From: Nissolia schottii
Lineage: Eukaryota; Streptophyta; Magnoliopsida; Fabales; Fabaceae
Direction of reading: 5' to 3'
NCBI GenBank assembly: GCA_003254905.1
Contig: QANU01111261.1
Coordinates: 127,551 to 191,550, forward strand
Length of the DNA stretch: 64,000 bases
Shown here: positions 36,144 to 46,140 of the stretch, piece by piece
Position numbering within the stretch: the stretch's first letter is position 1
Layout: each line of letters starts with the position of its first letter
Program-made: the position numbers and the translations under genes
Notes under the pieces: model-generated
What the model was told of the DNA's origin: nothing
Databases searched by the model: none
Seen by the model: only the letters and a program-made list of their open reading frames with translations

Positions 36144-38564
36144 TGTTGAGAAACAACCTGCTGCCTTCCTGGCATTTGTCTCTGGGACCCAGGAAACATA
36201 TCCTGTACATTGGAATTCTGGCCAATTGTAGTGCCCACCGAACTCTGCCCTGGTATATTCTGTATGTTAGAATTCTGGGCAATATTTTGGCTGGAAGTCT
36301 GGGCTAGATTAGATACAGGTGGAAGGTTAGGTTGAGACGCAATATTATTTTGAATGTTTTGAGATAGAAGTTGTTGGCGTTGTTGGGGCTGATTAGGCAA
36401 ATTAATTGGATGTTGCTGCCCAGGAATATGAACTTGAGGCTGCAAAATGTGTCCTATTAAGAAAAAATATTGGTTGCAATAGTGAGAAGTGCAGAAAAAT
36501 GAAATAAAGATTACAATTTAACATGAGTATGCATTTGGATTTTAACAATGCGTGAAGGAGGCATAGTAAAAGTTCAAAAGGTAAAAATCAAAGAAGAAAA
36601 AGGACAAGGATTGTATGAAGGGTTAACAAAGTAAAATTTTTACTCATTTATGATATTTCAATAGTGTACAGTCCTTAACCTTACAGCCTGAGCTGACAAA
36701 TAGGAACAACTCAGATATCATAGTAATTACTAAAATAATAGGATAGCAATGTTTGATAAGACATTCCAATACATAAATAGGATTTGTCATTGAAGTACCT
36801 CATCAAAATACTATCACCAAACCAAGACTATTAAATGCTAACCTTGATCAGGAGGTTTATTGCTATGACCAACTTGATTTGATGACATATTGTTAGCCAA
36901 GGTGTTCGGGGATTTAGTCTCCATTGTAAGCATCTTCATAGATATTTTCCGTAGATAATCAGTCTAAAAAGAGGGGGAAACAGTGCTGCATTAAATTATC
37001 AATCTTTTTTATCCTTATGGAAAAATAAATTTATTAATTACAAAGAAAAGAGTACAAGGGAGAGAATAAAATGCATTAAAAAAAAGAGTATGCTATCAAA
37101 AAAAGGAGAGGATAAAGCACCCTGCAAAAGAAAACATGTCGGTCCTAACATTGAGCCTTTTGTAACAAGGCATACCAATCTCTCTACACATAACAGAGAA
37201 AGAACTATAAAAAGACCATTTGTAGAATACCACATAAAAGCTAAGAGAATAACCCTATCCCAAATGTTGTCTAAAGATGAAGAAGTTCTCTGGAAAATTC
37301 TAGCCCTTCTTTCAAGCCAAAGACACCACAGGATGGTAAAAACTAACCACTTGTTTATGAAAATGACTGATCTTACATATATTGTATATATCACATAGGT
37401 AACCCATAAATGAACATGGAGGCTACTCAATCCTAATGATGAATGTACCTGGCTTACGGCAGCCGTGAAAATTTTCTCTTCAAACCTTTGAGCAATCTTT
37501 CGTAGTTCAACCATTCCCTCTGGACCGGAAAGGGGAAGATGTTTCTTTAATGTGTCCATTCTACAAAATGAAAAACAATAACTTTGGTTAAATATAAAAA
37601 CCACTCATATGCCTCTACGTAAAGATTTGGTCTTTTGGGAGAGATAGTTCTTGACATGATATCAGTCTCTATGACCGAGTGGTCTAGAAGTCAATTCCTA
37701 TCATCCACATCTACTAAAAAAAATGTAAGTCAAATTTTAGCATAAGGTATAAGGCCAACTTGTGCATTATCCATGCTTCAAGCCCAATCAGCGGGCGTGT
37801 TAAATATAAAAATTATTCAATTACCTCTACCCAACAGTTTAAGCTTTTGGGAGAGATGGAATTCAATGGTTTTTATATTTAACACGCCCCCTCACGCAAG
37901 AACTCATTGGACTTGAAGCATGGACAATGCACACGAATGAATGTTTTTTTTTTTTTTAATATTTAACCACCTCCCTTACGCAAGAGTCCATTGGGGTTGA
38001 AGCGTGGACAATGCACATGCCAACCTTATACCTTCTTGACAGTTCAATAATTAGATAAACAAGTGATCAAGATGTTAAGATCATCAAACAATATTAAAAA
38101 AATTGCAGCACTAACATGCAAAAGCTCATGCTTGAATACGTATTAAAAAATCAATATTCAGCAGTGATTCATTTAAATAAACAACATTTGTTTAGCAAAA
38201 GAGAATGAATAGATTTTTTTACAATTGATCTTCACATATCATGCAGAATGGTGCAATGTGTCTGCTTTAGTTCTTCAACCATACATGTAACTTTATTTTT
38301 CTTTGATAGAACTGCTTCTAACAAGAGAAACCTTTTGGAAATGTTGCCACTTCATGGATTAATCAATTGTTTACTAATTTTCTTTTGACATACAACAACA
38401 GGTAAAAACTACTCAAACAACCTCCCTAATACAAGTATTAGGACTGAAGCTTACATTTTGTTGACAATTCGTTGGCGAGAATCAGGCGGAAGTTGAGCTC
38501 TCCAATCACTTGTATCCATAGTTGGTTCATTTCCTTGATTAGGTTGCCAATTATTGGAATCCAT
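30464..38564 (-). CDS. MED15: Mediator of RNA polymerase II transcription subunit 15 (MED15a-type), 1297 aa, 11 coding exons
   Basis: Mediator tail subunit that links DNA-bound activators to RNA polymerase II in the nucleus. Coding exons, 5' to 3': 38564-38455, 37560-37449, 36963-36843, 36453-35248, 35066-34996, 34291-34217, 33703-32351, 32221-31877, 31314-31111, 31010-30922, 30671-30464. All introns are GT-AG, phases fit throughout, and the sum is 3894 bp. The KIX domain spans residues ~20-95 ([20 protein letters not shown], then [12 protein letters not shown] and [17 protein letters not shown]). Residues ~115-515 are Gln-rich with a run of 22 Gln (217-238). A conserved segment follows ([36 protein letters not shown]). 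A second Gln-rich region leads to the conserved C-terminal part ([47 protein letters not shown]), ending [12 protein letters not shown]. Length suits the plant family (~1300 aa). A 5'UTR exon lies upstream. Confidence 0.93.
36083..36148 (-). repeat. CAG/CAA tract encoding 22 glutamines in MED15
   Basis: On the coding strand: one CAA, eight CAG, then thirteen CAA, flanked by Ser codons on both sides. The pure CAA block suggests recent expansion. Reversed frames across it give artefact poly-Leu and poly-Asn ORFs. Confidence 0.95.
37015..37430 (-). mobile_element. LINE 3' fragment in MED15 intron (between coding exons 2 and 3)
   Basis: The minus strand reads [20 protein letters not shown] and then [15 protein letters not shown], which is the tail of plant LINE ORF2 proteins (typically ILW..W.ERN.RIF..., W..I...A..W). 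After the ORF comes a pyrimidine-rich 3' end with CTTGTACTCTTTTCTTTG and AATAAATTT, typical of LINE 3' untranslated ends. It is in the same orientation as MED15 and begins almost exactly at the end of exon 2. Confidence 0.65.
37761..37934. repeat. Hairpin repeat in MED15 intron 1 (between coding exons 1 and 2)
   Basis: The left arm 37761-37820 (TGTGCATTATCCATGCTTCAA, then GGGCGTGTTAAATATAAAAA) pairs with the right arm 37862-37934. A third partial copy of the right arm lies at 37960-38030 (TTGAAGCGTGGACAATGCAC). A related stretch occurs upstream of the SAM gene near 27720-27770, so this is a dispersed family. Confidence 0.65.
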
Positions 38565-38577
38565 CAAAATAAATTAA
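38565..38577 (-). other. MED15 5'UTR, part joined to the first coding exon
   Basis: The 13 bases before the ATG follow a splice acceptor (TTGGTGTTTCAG, ending at 38578 on the minus strand). The intron upstream would run to 39930. Confidence 0.6.
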
Positions 38578-38769
38578 CTGAAACACCAAAAAAGGTACAC
38601 CCTGTGTAAATCAAATTCTAAAAGGAAACATACAAAGAAGGCATATGTGTGCAAGAGAATTAGTTTTTGGCGTTGCTATGGCACGCTATTATCAACTACG
38701 AGCGCATCAAAGTGCTACAACTGTAAAATTTTGCCATTTTCGCTCCTACAAATATTAAATCAATAAGAA

Positions 38770-39060
38770 CAACCTTTATACTCAACAAACATACTTAATA
38801 TTTCAACAAAACTCAAAACAGCATAATCCAAACAAAACTGGCATCAGTACAATGTAAAAAGAAGTGGGCAGCTGTTTCTGAAATTGAACTGCACAAAGCA
38901 CAGAGAGCTTTTTTAGGTCTATGCAACTGTAGCATATTGTTTGTGTTAATCTTACTAACAACCACTGTCCAAACAAGAGACTCAACCATTCAATGTTTGG
39001 ATTTCCAAGGAGGTTCACGGAATACTTGGGAGCTCATCAAGTGCCTAAATGAGAGACAAC
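38770..39060 (-). mobile_element. LINE zf-RVT fragment in the MED15 5'UTR intron
   Basis: The minus strand reads SKINTNNMLQLHRPKKAL, then CALC..ISETAAHFFLHCTD and SFVWIML. This is the zinc-binding region after a LINE reverse transcriptase (C-x2-C, then H-x3/4-C, then W). Stops and a frame change are present. It is in the same orientation as MED15. Confidence 0.6.
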
Positions 39061-39417
39061 TCACCAACGGAGAAACCTTACAACCAAACGCAAGTAATAA
39101 TGAAACATGAGCGCACTCAAAAGTTACTCGCAGATGACCTCCCAACAAAAAAACCCCAAAATCACACTCAAGTTACAGCAAAACAGGAACGAAAGAACAA
39201 CTCGATAAGTCAATAGACCCGACCATTCAAGGAGATTTGGATTTCAAAGGAGATCCACAAAATACTCGTGGGCTCATCAATGGCCTACATGATAGACGAC
39301 CCACCAATGGAGAAACCTTACAACAAAACACAACTCACAATGAAACACGAGCGAGCTTAAAAGGTACTTACAGATGAATTACCAACATATGACCTACCAA
39401 CGAAAAAACATGAACAA
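38985..39417 (+). repeat. Two diverged direct copies of ~170 bp in the MED15 5'UTR intron
   Basis: Copy 1 (about 38985-39155) and copy 2 (about 39222-39417) share, in order, CCATTCAA, GGATTTC.AAGGAG, GGGCTCATCAA or its variant, CACCAA.GGAGAAACCTTACAA, AATGAAACA.GAGCG and AGATGA. The region overlaps the LINE fragment at its low-coordinate end. Confidence 0.65.
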
Positions 39418-39930
39418 GAGAACAACTTGATAAACCAACCCTCATTGGCTAGAAATTCATCTATTATTCATAGCAAATATCAATTTTTCATTTAAAAAAA
39501 AAAAGAGTAAATCCTCATTTTAATAGAAAAAAACGATAGCTGATTCCACAACATTAACAAAGCTGTCCTCATTCCTCAATCAACTAAGTTCTATGTAACA
39601 AAGAACAAATTTCCCTTAACCAATTCCTGAAAAACCTAGCATCCTAGTAGAATTCATCCTCTTAACCTATATCATAAGCCAAATTCAATTTCAACGGATA
39701 CTCTCTACAGCGGTTTCTCCGTCAAAATAAAAAAGCATTAAAAATATTTTACACCACACGGAATTTACGAGTCCATTGTTGCCTTCATCGCTTCCTTCAA
39801 TCAAAGTTACCGAAAATCACAGAGAAATTCATTCATTTCAATCAATGAATGCTATGTAAAAAAAACATGAAAAAACAAACACCGGAAAGAGAGAGAGGAA
39901 AAAAAAAGGAATGAAGACAAGAGACGCTAC

Positions 39931-40119
39931 CATGGATGAGAATTGAGGGCGGAGGAGCTGAAGCGGAGACCACGGCGGATAGGGGGACTCTTCCGGTGGC
40001 AGTTGCGGTGGCTGAGGGGAGAAGCTGTCGGAGAAGCTTTTTCGCCTCGGAATCGGTGCTTCCTTTTTTTGGTTATTGACGGAACAGAAATTGTGAACGC
40101 TGCGCCTGGGCTTATATAA
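39931..40119 (-). promoter_or_regulatory. MED15 core promoter and 5'UTR exon 1
   Basis: On the minus strand a TATA box (TATATAAG at 40119-40112) lies about 30 bp upstream of a likely transcription start near 40085. The leader then runs, Ser/Pro-rich if translated, to a splice donor at ATCCATG|GTAGCG (exon end 39931). The open frames at 39838-40209 and 39927-40127 are this leader read as protein. A leader intron of 1353 bp follows. Start site and exon are inferred, not shown. Confidence 0.6.
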
Positions 40120-40209
40120 CAAAGCACTGTGTATGTGTTTGAATTCGATGTATTTTTGAAATATATATATATATATATAATAAAAAATATAAAGAAAAAA
40201 AATTAACAA

Positions 40210-40534
40210 TTGTCTCTAAATAAAAAGATATAAGTTTTCAATATATAAAAAAAATTTAAATACTTTTCTTAAAATTTTGCCAACGAGTGTGACTATAAAA
40301 TATTATAGGATCTTTTATCCTTGGAACTTTTGTAGTTTTGGTAACTCCTAAAAGGCACCGTGACATTTTGATAACTTTGAAGAGGCACTGCGATTAATAA
40401 AAGGTAAAATATCTTTTTGATTTTATAATTTTACACATTTATTAAAAAAATTCTTTTAAAATAATAAAAATTTCACTTTCTAAAATACGTTATTTTCAAT
40501 TTTATTCTCAAAATAAATTATTTTGCCTATAATG
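40210..40534. other. Intergenic upstream of MED15, no gene seen
   Basis: AT-rich. It probably includes the outer end of the PMD-carrying MULE copy 1, but I could not fix that border. Confidence 0.4.
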
Positions 40535-40696
40535 AAAGTTGATTTAAATTAACTCTTTTATAACTAATTTTTTTAATAAAAGTCGATTTAAATCGACTTC
40601 TATTTTTTAAAAAAATAAAAATGAAAAGTTGATTTAAATTGATTTTTATTTTTTTTAAAAAAAATAAATCGACTTCTAGCCAAGTTGCTTATAAAA
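40535..40696 (+). promoter_or_regulatory. Palindrome array and TATA box ahead of PMD copy 1
   Basis: A perfect 20-bp palindrome, AAGTCGATTTAAATCGACTT, lies at 40580-40599. Imperfect relatives are at 40536-40554 and around 40626-40650, with a half copy near 40668. A TATA box (TATAAAA, 40690-40696) follows directly, pointing toward the PMD gene. The same layout is seen in the elements at 3.3-5.0 kb and 56.5-56.9 kb. Confidence 0.55.
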
Positions 40697-40779
40697 GGAG
40701 TTAGTTTAAAATTATTCCCTCACAATTCATTCACTTTTTCTCTCTAAAACACTCCTTTTCTCTAGACATTATGTTAGGA

Positions 40780-43700
40780 AATTTTTTTGGTGGTAAGTGC
40801 GATGGAAGCTGAAAATTTGTTGTGATTGAATGATGCCGACAACATCCAACCTTGATTGAACATCCAGGTACTTAGATATTTTTACGACAATGTTTTTGTG
40901 TTTCTATTCATGTTAGTGTTGTAGTTATGAAAAATTTGAATAGTGCAAGTGAAGTATTTCTTTTGTGCAACAAATCAGGGGACCAAGTGCATCTAAAGTT
41001 TCTCCCTTTACTTGAAGACCTAGATCAGACAAGGACATGTAGCTAGGGGTCAGCAGTTCTAGCACAGTTGTATCAGGAGTTGTGTCACACAACCAAATTT
41101 AATGTGACGGAGTTTGGAGGCAGTGTTGGGCTATTACACGTATGAGCTTGGATGAGAATGCCCCAGCTAGCCTGTCTGGGTGGATAGATGAGGTTTACTT
41201 TGGCTATTCAGTACGTAAGATAAAAGTTCTAGTTGATTTTTTATCTCATGAATAATAATTTATTTGCATTATTGATTTGTAATATGAAATTATATTTTTT
41301 TTTTGTACAAATGGTGTGGTGTGAGGGTGAGCACTAAGCCCAAGAAGGAGCAATGACTACTAATTTATCGTGGCCAGCTTGACAAGCTTGGCGTTGACGG
41401 GGTAAGTTAAAATTTCCTTTTTATGTTTCTAATTGTCATTTCATTTATGATACATTGGTTTGTGGTTGAAACTTAAATATTTATTATTTTAATATTGCAG
41501 TTTATTTGGACTCTGTATTGCGATCCAAATGTTCATTTCCTGGGTTGGTTTATAAGGAGCAAGCTATATGGGCATCATATACTACCCTTATACGCTTCAC
41601 AGTCGTCGAGTGGCATCATGCAAATCGTGTGGTTCGACAGTTTAGTGGTGTCCAATGGATACCCAAGACCTCGATCGACATTAACAGGCTACACATGAAG
41701 GATGGGAAAGGTGTTGAGGTGACTGTCTAGTCCAAATTTCATCTGAGATGGCATGAGGTATAGGACAATTGCTCAGATAGGTGATAAGTGCCCAATTTAC
41801 ACAATTTTCAACTCCTAAAAAAGGCACTTATTTGCAGGAGTTTTAATGATTTATCTAATTAATTCCCCTTATTTTGTAGGATTCTAATATATTTTGGTAG
41901 ATGGATGCAAGCGTAATTTATGAGAATAATCCCTGGTAGATGGATGCAAGCGTAATTTATGAGAATAATCCCATGAAGAATGGAAGAAAAGGGCAGAATC
42001 GAAAAAAGAGCTTAAAAGAGAAGATTATGGCGACAGGACCGCTCAGCGATGCACGCATAATCGCTCAGCGAACAAAGGTTAATCGCTCAGCGGTACAGAC
42101 CTTATCGCCCAGCGAAGGTACGTCGGCAAGCAACTTGCACCGGCACATTTATTGCTCCAGCTGGAGCCAGCCTGGCGCCGCCACGCCACGTCAGCGCCGC
42201 CCTGCAAAAGCTGCCGAGTATTTAATGAAGACGCGTAAAAGTACAACCGCTCAGCGATAGTGCGCCGCCGCCCAGCGATTCAGAGCTTATCGCTCAGCGA
42301 TGGTATCAAAACCGCTGAGCGATGGACCCCAAATTTTGCCTATAAATAGGGAGGCTGAGACCACTTCGAAATAATCTCTTCTTCCCCCTCCATACACCAT
42401 TCTTTACACATTTTGTTGTACTTTTAGAGCTTAGTTTAGTTTAGGTTAGATTAGGAACAAAGACGAGGCTTGTGAAGGAGCCGGAGACCGAGGAAGCTCG
42501 GCGAAGCTATGGCCATGATAGCGTGAGTACGTGTCATGGTAAGTGCCTAAACCTTGCCTCCGAGATTCTCTTGTAAGATGGATTCCTAATCCTCTTTTTG
42601 TTGGGATTTTGGTCATTATTGTAGTTTGCTTGTATCCATGTAACTATTGCATATGAATCTATCCTTTTCTTATGATTTGCTTGAATGGTTTTACACCTAA
42701 TGCTAGTCTTTGTTTAATGTTTTGATTCTTGATTTGGGATTTAGTTGTATGAACGGTAGTTATACTAATTAAATCATAACCAAGTTAAGATCAACATCAT
42801 TATGCTTAACTAGATTCTAGGCTTGAACGTTGTGAACGAAAGTTACAATTATTAGAGCCGGAACTAAACCATTTCATCTAATCTTGTTGCCATAACTGGA
42901 ATTAAGGTTAGCCGTTTTAACATCTGGATTAATGCTGGCGTACTTTATTAAGCTTGGGTGCGAAAGTGACAGTTTAACAAAGGAAACTTGTGATCTTGTC
43001 ATGCACGAAAGTGATGACAAGTTAAGAACTGGTGGCGGGCAATCAATTGATAATTCTATGTAATAAGTAACTGGATGCATGGAACTATGATATGATTAAA
43101 ATTCCCAACAAGCTCCGGAACTACCTCCGATTTGTTCCCTATTTACTTTTATGTCGTTTACTTACATATTTTTATTATCAAACAAACTATCAAATCTTTC
43201 ACCTAATTGTTTAATTAAACGAACTCAAGAATGGTATTTTTGCAACTCTCTGTGGATTCGACTATACCCGACTATACTGCAATCGGATTCCTTTGGAATC
43301 TGAAAGCCGTAAAGTAGGATATATATATATAAATTTAATTTGAACGACAAAAGCGCAGATAAGCTTTCTACGAGCTTGGCTCAGTTGTGACAAAACCTAA
43401 GCTGGGTCAAGATTCTAGAAAGTGGTTAAAAAGGCTTTCATCAAATTTGGCGCCGTTGCCGGGGAACGGAACTGTGTCCAGATTGAAGGAAGCTTGTAAT
43501 TGGCTTTCATCAATAGGACAATGCCTTACGTACTTAGTGCAAACTCTGGGCCTTTTGTGTAGTATTTTCAGTGGTATGAGGGAGAGACGCAGAGGTTTCT
43601 AGGGTATTTTCTGGAAGAAATTGAGCCTGGACTGAGGGAGTTGCCAGGTGATGTTCCTTATGTGGCCCTCTCAATGCCAGATCTACCTCCAGTTCCTACT

Positions 43701-44180
43701 CCCAATCTTGACCGAACGTACGCTACCAGTTAGGAGGAGGGGAGGGACACGTACTAGCCAGCGTCAGTAGACAACCTGGACAATGGCAACGTATCTTTGG
43801 GGGACTTTGATATGTCGATTGATGATGAGCCCCCATGAGCACGAAAATGTAGATGATGAGGTCGCCTAGGACAATGACGAGCCGACTCAGTAGCAGCCAT
43901 TTGATGGTGCTTCTAGTAGTCACCATGCACACTATGGTGCAGATTGACAGTTGCCAGTGAGGTTTTGGCAGCACAAGCAAGCGTATCCAAGATTTGTCCC
44001 AACATCGACCTTATACGCTTTGGGGCCAAGGGTTTCCCAGTCTAGTCAGGTTGATACCGACTTGTCTTTAGGCAGGGTTTTCTACCCAAAGCTACAAACT
44101 CCAGTTGATGATGTTTATCGCCCTCAACCACAGACGTTGGGTGCACCATTTTCGGGGATAGGTATTGGGGCATGAAAGAG
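40780..44180 (+). pseudogene. Plant mobile domain (PMD) gene, MULE-associated, copy 1, broken by an LTR
   Basis: PMD proteins (MAIN/MAIL type) occur as host genes and inside plant transposons; their biochemical role is not well defined. Recognisable parts: HLKFLPLLEDLDQTRT and LAQLYQELCH (40985-41090); YRGQLDKLGVDG (near 41365-41400); a splice acceptor before FIWTLYCDP (41501); PGLVYKEQAIWASYTT and FTVVEWHHANRVVRQF (41540-41645, after a frame change). An LTR interrupts it at 41777. Coding-like sequence resumes in a compatible frame after 43517 (MPYVLSANSGPFV, then FLEEIEPGLRELPGDVPYVA near 43603-43665). It peters out in a Pro/Gln-rich tail near 44175. In-frame stops, a frameshift and the insertion show it is dead. 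It faces the transposase relic at 45.0-46.1 kb. Confidence 0.75.
41782..43512 (+). mobile_element. Ty3/gypsy Athila-like LTR with tRNA-Asp primer site and 5-bp target duplication
   Basis: The LTR runs 41782-43443 (TGATAAG...TTTCATCA). At 43448-43465 it is followed by TGGCGCCGTTGCCGGGGA, complementary to the 3' end of plant tRNA-Asp, the primer of Athila-type elements. Only about 47 bp later the sequence reads TTGGCTTTCATCA again (end 43512), the end of an LTR. Flanking 5-bp repeats ATAGG lie at 41777-41781 and 43513-43517. The copy is therefore one LTR plus primer site plus the last bases of the 3' LTR, with the whole internal region lost. A TATA box (CTATAAATAGGG) is at 42340. Upstream of it are eight CGCTCAGCG-type nonamers. 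An exact 39-bp tandem duplication lies at 41895-41972. Confidence 0.88.
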
Positions 44181-44747
44181 GATTTTAGTATGTTACAATC
44201 ATTCTTGCTGACTCCCTTCCCCGCATAATCAGGTGTTGGGCCAAGCCTTCACGTCGACACTATTTTGATGGAGCAACAACTTATCGGTACCTTAGATCAG
44301 GTTGCATCTTTTGCTTCAGCCTCATCACATTCTGTGAGAGAGTCAGATGCAGCAGGGTGAAGACGGGGGAGATCCACAATAGGATAGAGAGGGGGAGCTC
44401 CATAGTAATGTCCACGCCGGTCTCGTTGTCCAATGCACATTGACGTGCCATACAGGAGGGAAATATCATGTCCCTGGAGCTTGACACCAAGATACAGATA
44501 GGTAGTTTCATGTTATTTTAGATGTGTATGTTATTTTGTAACTTTATGGATTGCATGTCTATTAGTTTACATTATTTCTTTATGGCTAATTTGTTTAGGT
44601 ATGAATGAATAATAAACTTACTAATAAAAACCTAATCAAAAACATCATTTAAATCAAAGTCATATCAAGTAACAATACATAACATAACATCCATAACAAT
44701 ACATAACATAACAATTACTACAATACATAACATCATATGCTAACAAA
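44181..44747. other. Space between the convergent PMD and transposase relics of MULE copy 1
   Basis: Probably more decayed PMD tail sequence, then a short minisatellite of ACAATACATAACATAAC-like units at 44670-44735. No gene seen. Confidence 0.45.
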
Positions 44748-44933
44748 CCAACGGGGGTTGCTCCAAGTGGTAAGCGGCTTGGTATCGCTTAAGCAAGGTC
44801 CCGAGTTCGAGACCTTGTGTACGCAGTTATCCCCGCTGGGAGACTCACCCGCCATAGCCAGGTGCGCGACCCGGGTCGATCCGGATTAGTCAAGGCTAAG
44901 CCTTGGATACCGGGCAGGCAACCAAAAAAAAAA
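44748..44933 (+). mobile_element. tRNA-derived SINE, full length, with target-site duplication
   Basis: A tRNA-like head has an A-box-like GTGGTAAGCGGCTTGG and a B-box GAGTTCGAGACC, the two internal RNA polymerase III promoter elements at tRNA-like spacing. A GC-rich body and a poly(A) tail of about 11 bases follow. A 21-bp target-site duplication flanks it (44727-44747 and 44934-44954; ATAACATCATAYGCTAAC...), with one mismatch. The near-perfect duplication suggests a fairly recent insertion into the decayed MULE. Confidence 0.9.
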
Positions 44934-44989
44934 ATAACATCATACGCTAACAAAAATAAACAACGGTCACATTGTATGACTAGGTAATA

Positions 44990-46140
44990 GCATTTAAATG
45001 CAGACAATTCCATCTCGTGTGACCTAGATGATGACACACGCAACAACGTTTTACTCTATCCAATTCAACTTTGTCCATTTTGTTCAGAATTCAGTTAGAG
45101 ATTAGCCAACCTTCACTACTACTACTAATTGTCAGATCTGGCAATATGGTAGGTCCAGTAGGCTGAGACTACAAATGCTCATCTAGAAAGGGTTTGAAAT
45201 CTCCCATATACACAGAGTAACATACTCCATTCTGTAAATAGGATGAACAAAGCTATCCCAATGAAGTCATGTCTCATGGCATGTTGCTCTTGCATGGCAA
45301 CAAGGGAAGTGCAATACTTGGAATGCTCCACAATCACAGATTTTGTCCCTTAAGTCGACCCTAAAGTACTTATGGCTAAATTCCCTAGTCCAGTCATGCA
45401 CCAATACCTCATAACTCATGTCTTCCGGACTTATTAGTCTCACATGCATGTTTTGCTTCAAATGACTACTAGTCTCAATTGCGTCTAACAAGTACTCACA
45501 AAATTTTGCCCATGTCCTTAGCCAAGCTTGTGTGATTAGCACACCTCTCTAAATTGACCCATTGTTGGATCAATACTACTCAGCACACCTCTCTAGTGCA
45601 GATACCTATAATTTGACTAGGTATACGTTGCGTTGACCAATGCCTTCTTTGCTTTATTGTCCTTCAAGCGAGTGTTGAAATTTGATAATAAATGATTGCC
45701 CATAACACATGATATGCTCTTGGAGTACTCCACCATTCTCTTTGTCTCGCAGGGTTGTGGCGATAGAAGTATGTCTGTCAAATATAACAAGAATGCATGA
45801 CTAGGGTGTTATATGTTGTCAGACATTCTTCAAGAAATAAGACCATGTCTCCTTTGTCTCTCCCTCAACAACTGCAAATGCCATAGGGATAATCTAATCG
45901 TTCTTATCCTGAGCAATTGCCATCAGCAATACACCACCGTACTTCCCATACAGATGTGTGTCATCAATTGAAATGAATGGTCTGCACTACTTAAATGCCT
46001 CTATGCATGGTGGAAATGTCCAAAATGTTCGTTTGAACATCACAACATCTTTATGAACTAGACCATTGTCAATATATGACACAATTTGTAAATGAACAAT
46101 CGAACCTGCCATAAATCCATGTGCAGAAAAATTAATAATA
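44990..46140 (-). pseudogene. MuDR-type (MULE) transposase, copy 1, broken
   Basis: Reading the minus strand from 46050: FWTFPPCIEAF, then FISIDDTHLYGKYGGVLLMA, IIPMAFAVVEGETKETWSYF and FDRHTS. This is the DDE/D core of Mutator transposases, with the first catalytic Asp in IDDTHLYG. Further on (45542-45267) come the C-terminal CEYLLDAIETS.HLKQNMHVRL and a SWIM zinc finger (CDCGAFQVLHFPCCHA). Near 45045-45000 comes a CCHC zinc knuckle (CCVCHHLGHTRWNC). Stops interrupt the core and the frame changes between parts. The N-terminal DNA-binding region is not visible upstream of 46140. The 45267-45542 ORF is the longest uninterrupted piece. The gene converges on PMD copy 1. Confidence 0.85.

Noticed and set aside
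36083-36307. Poly-Leu plus-strand frame
   Set aside because: Antisense of the MED15 glutamine tract.
44748-44830. Possible tRNA gene
   Set aside because: A and B boxes are present, but the sequence has a long GC-rich body, poly(A) tail and target duplication, so it is a SINE rather than a functional tRNA gene.
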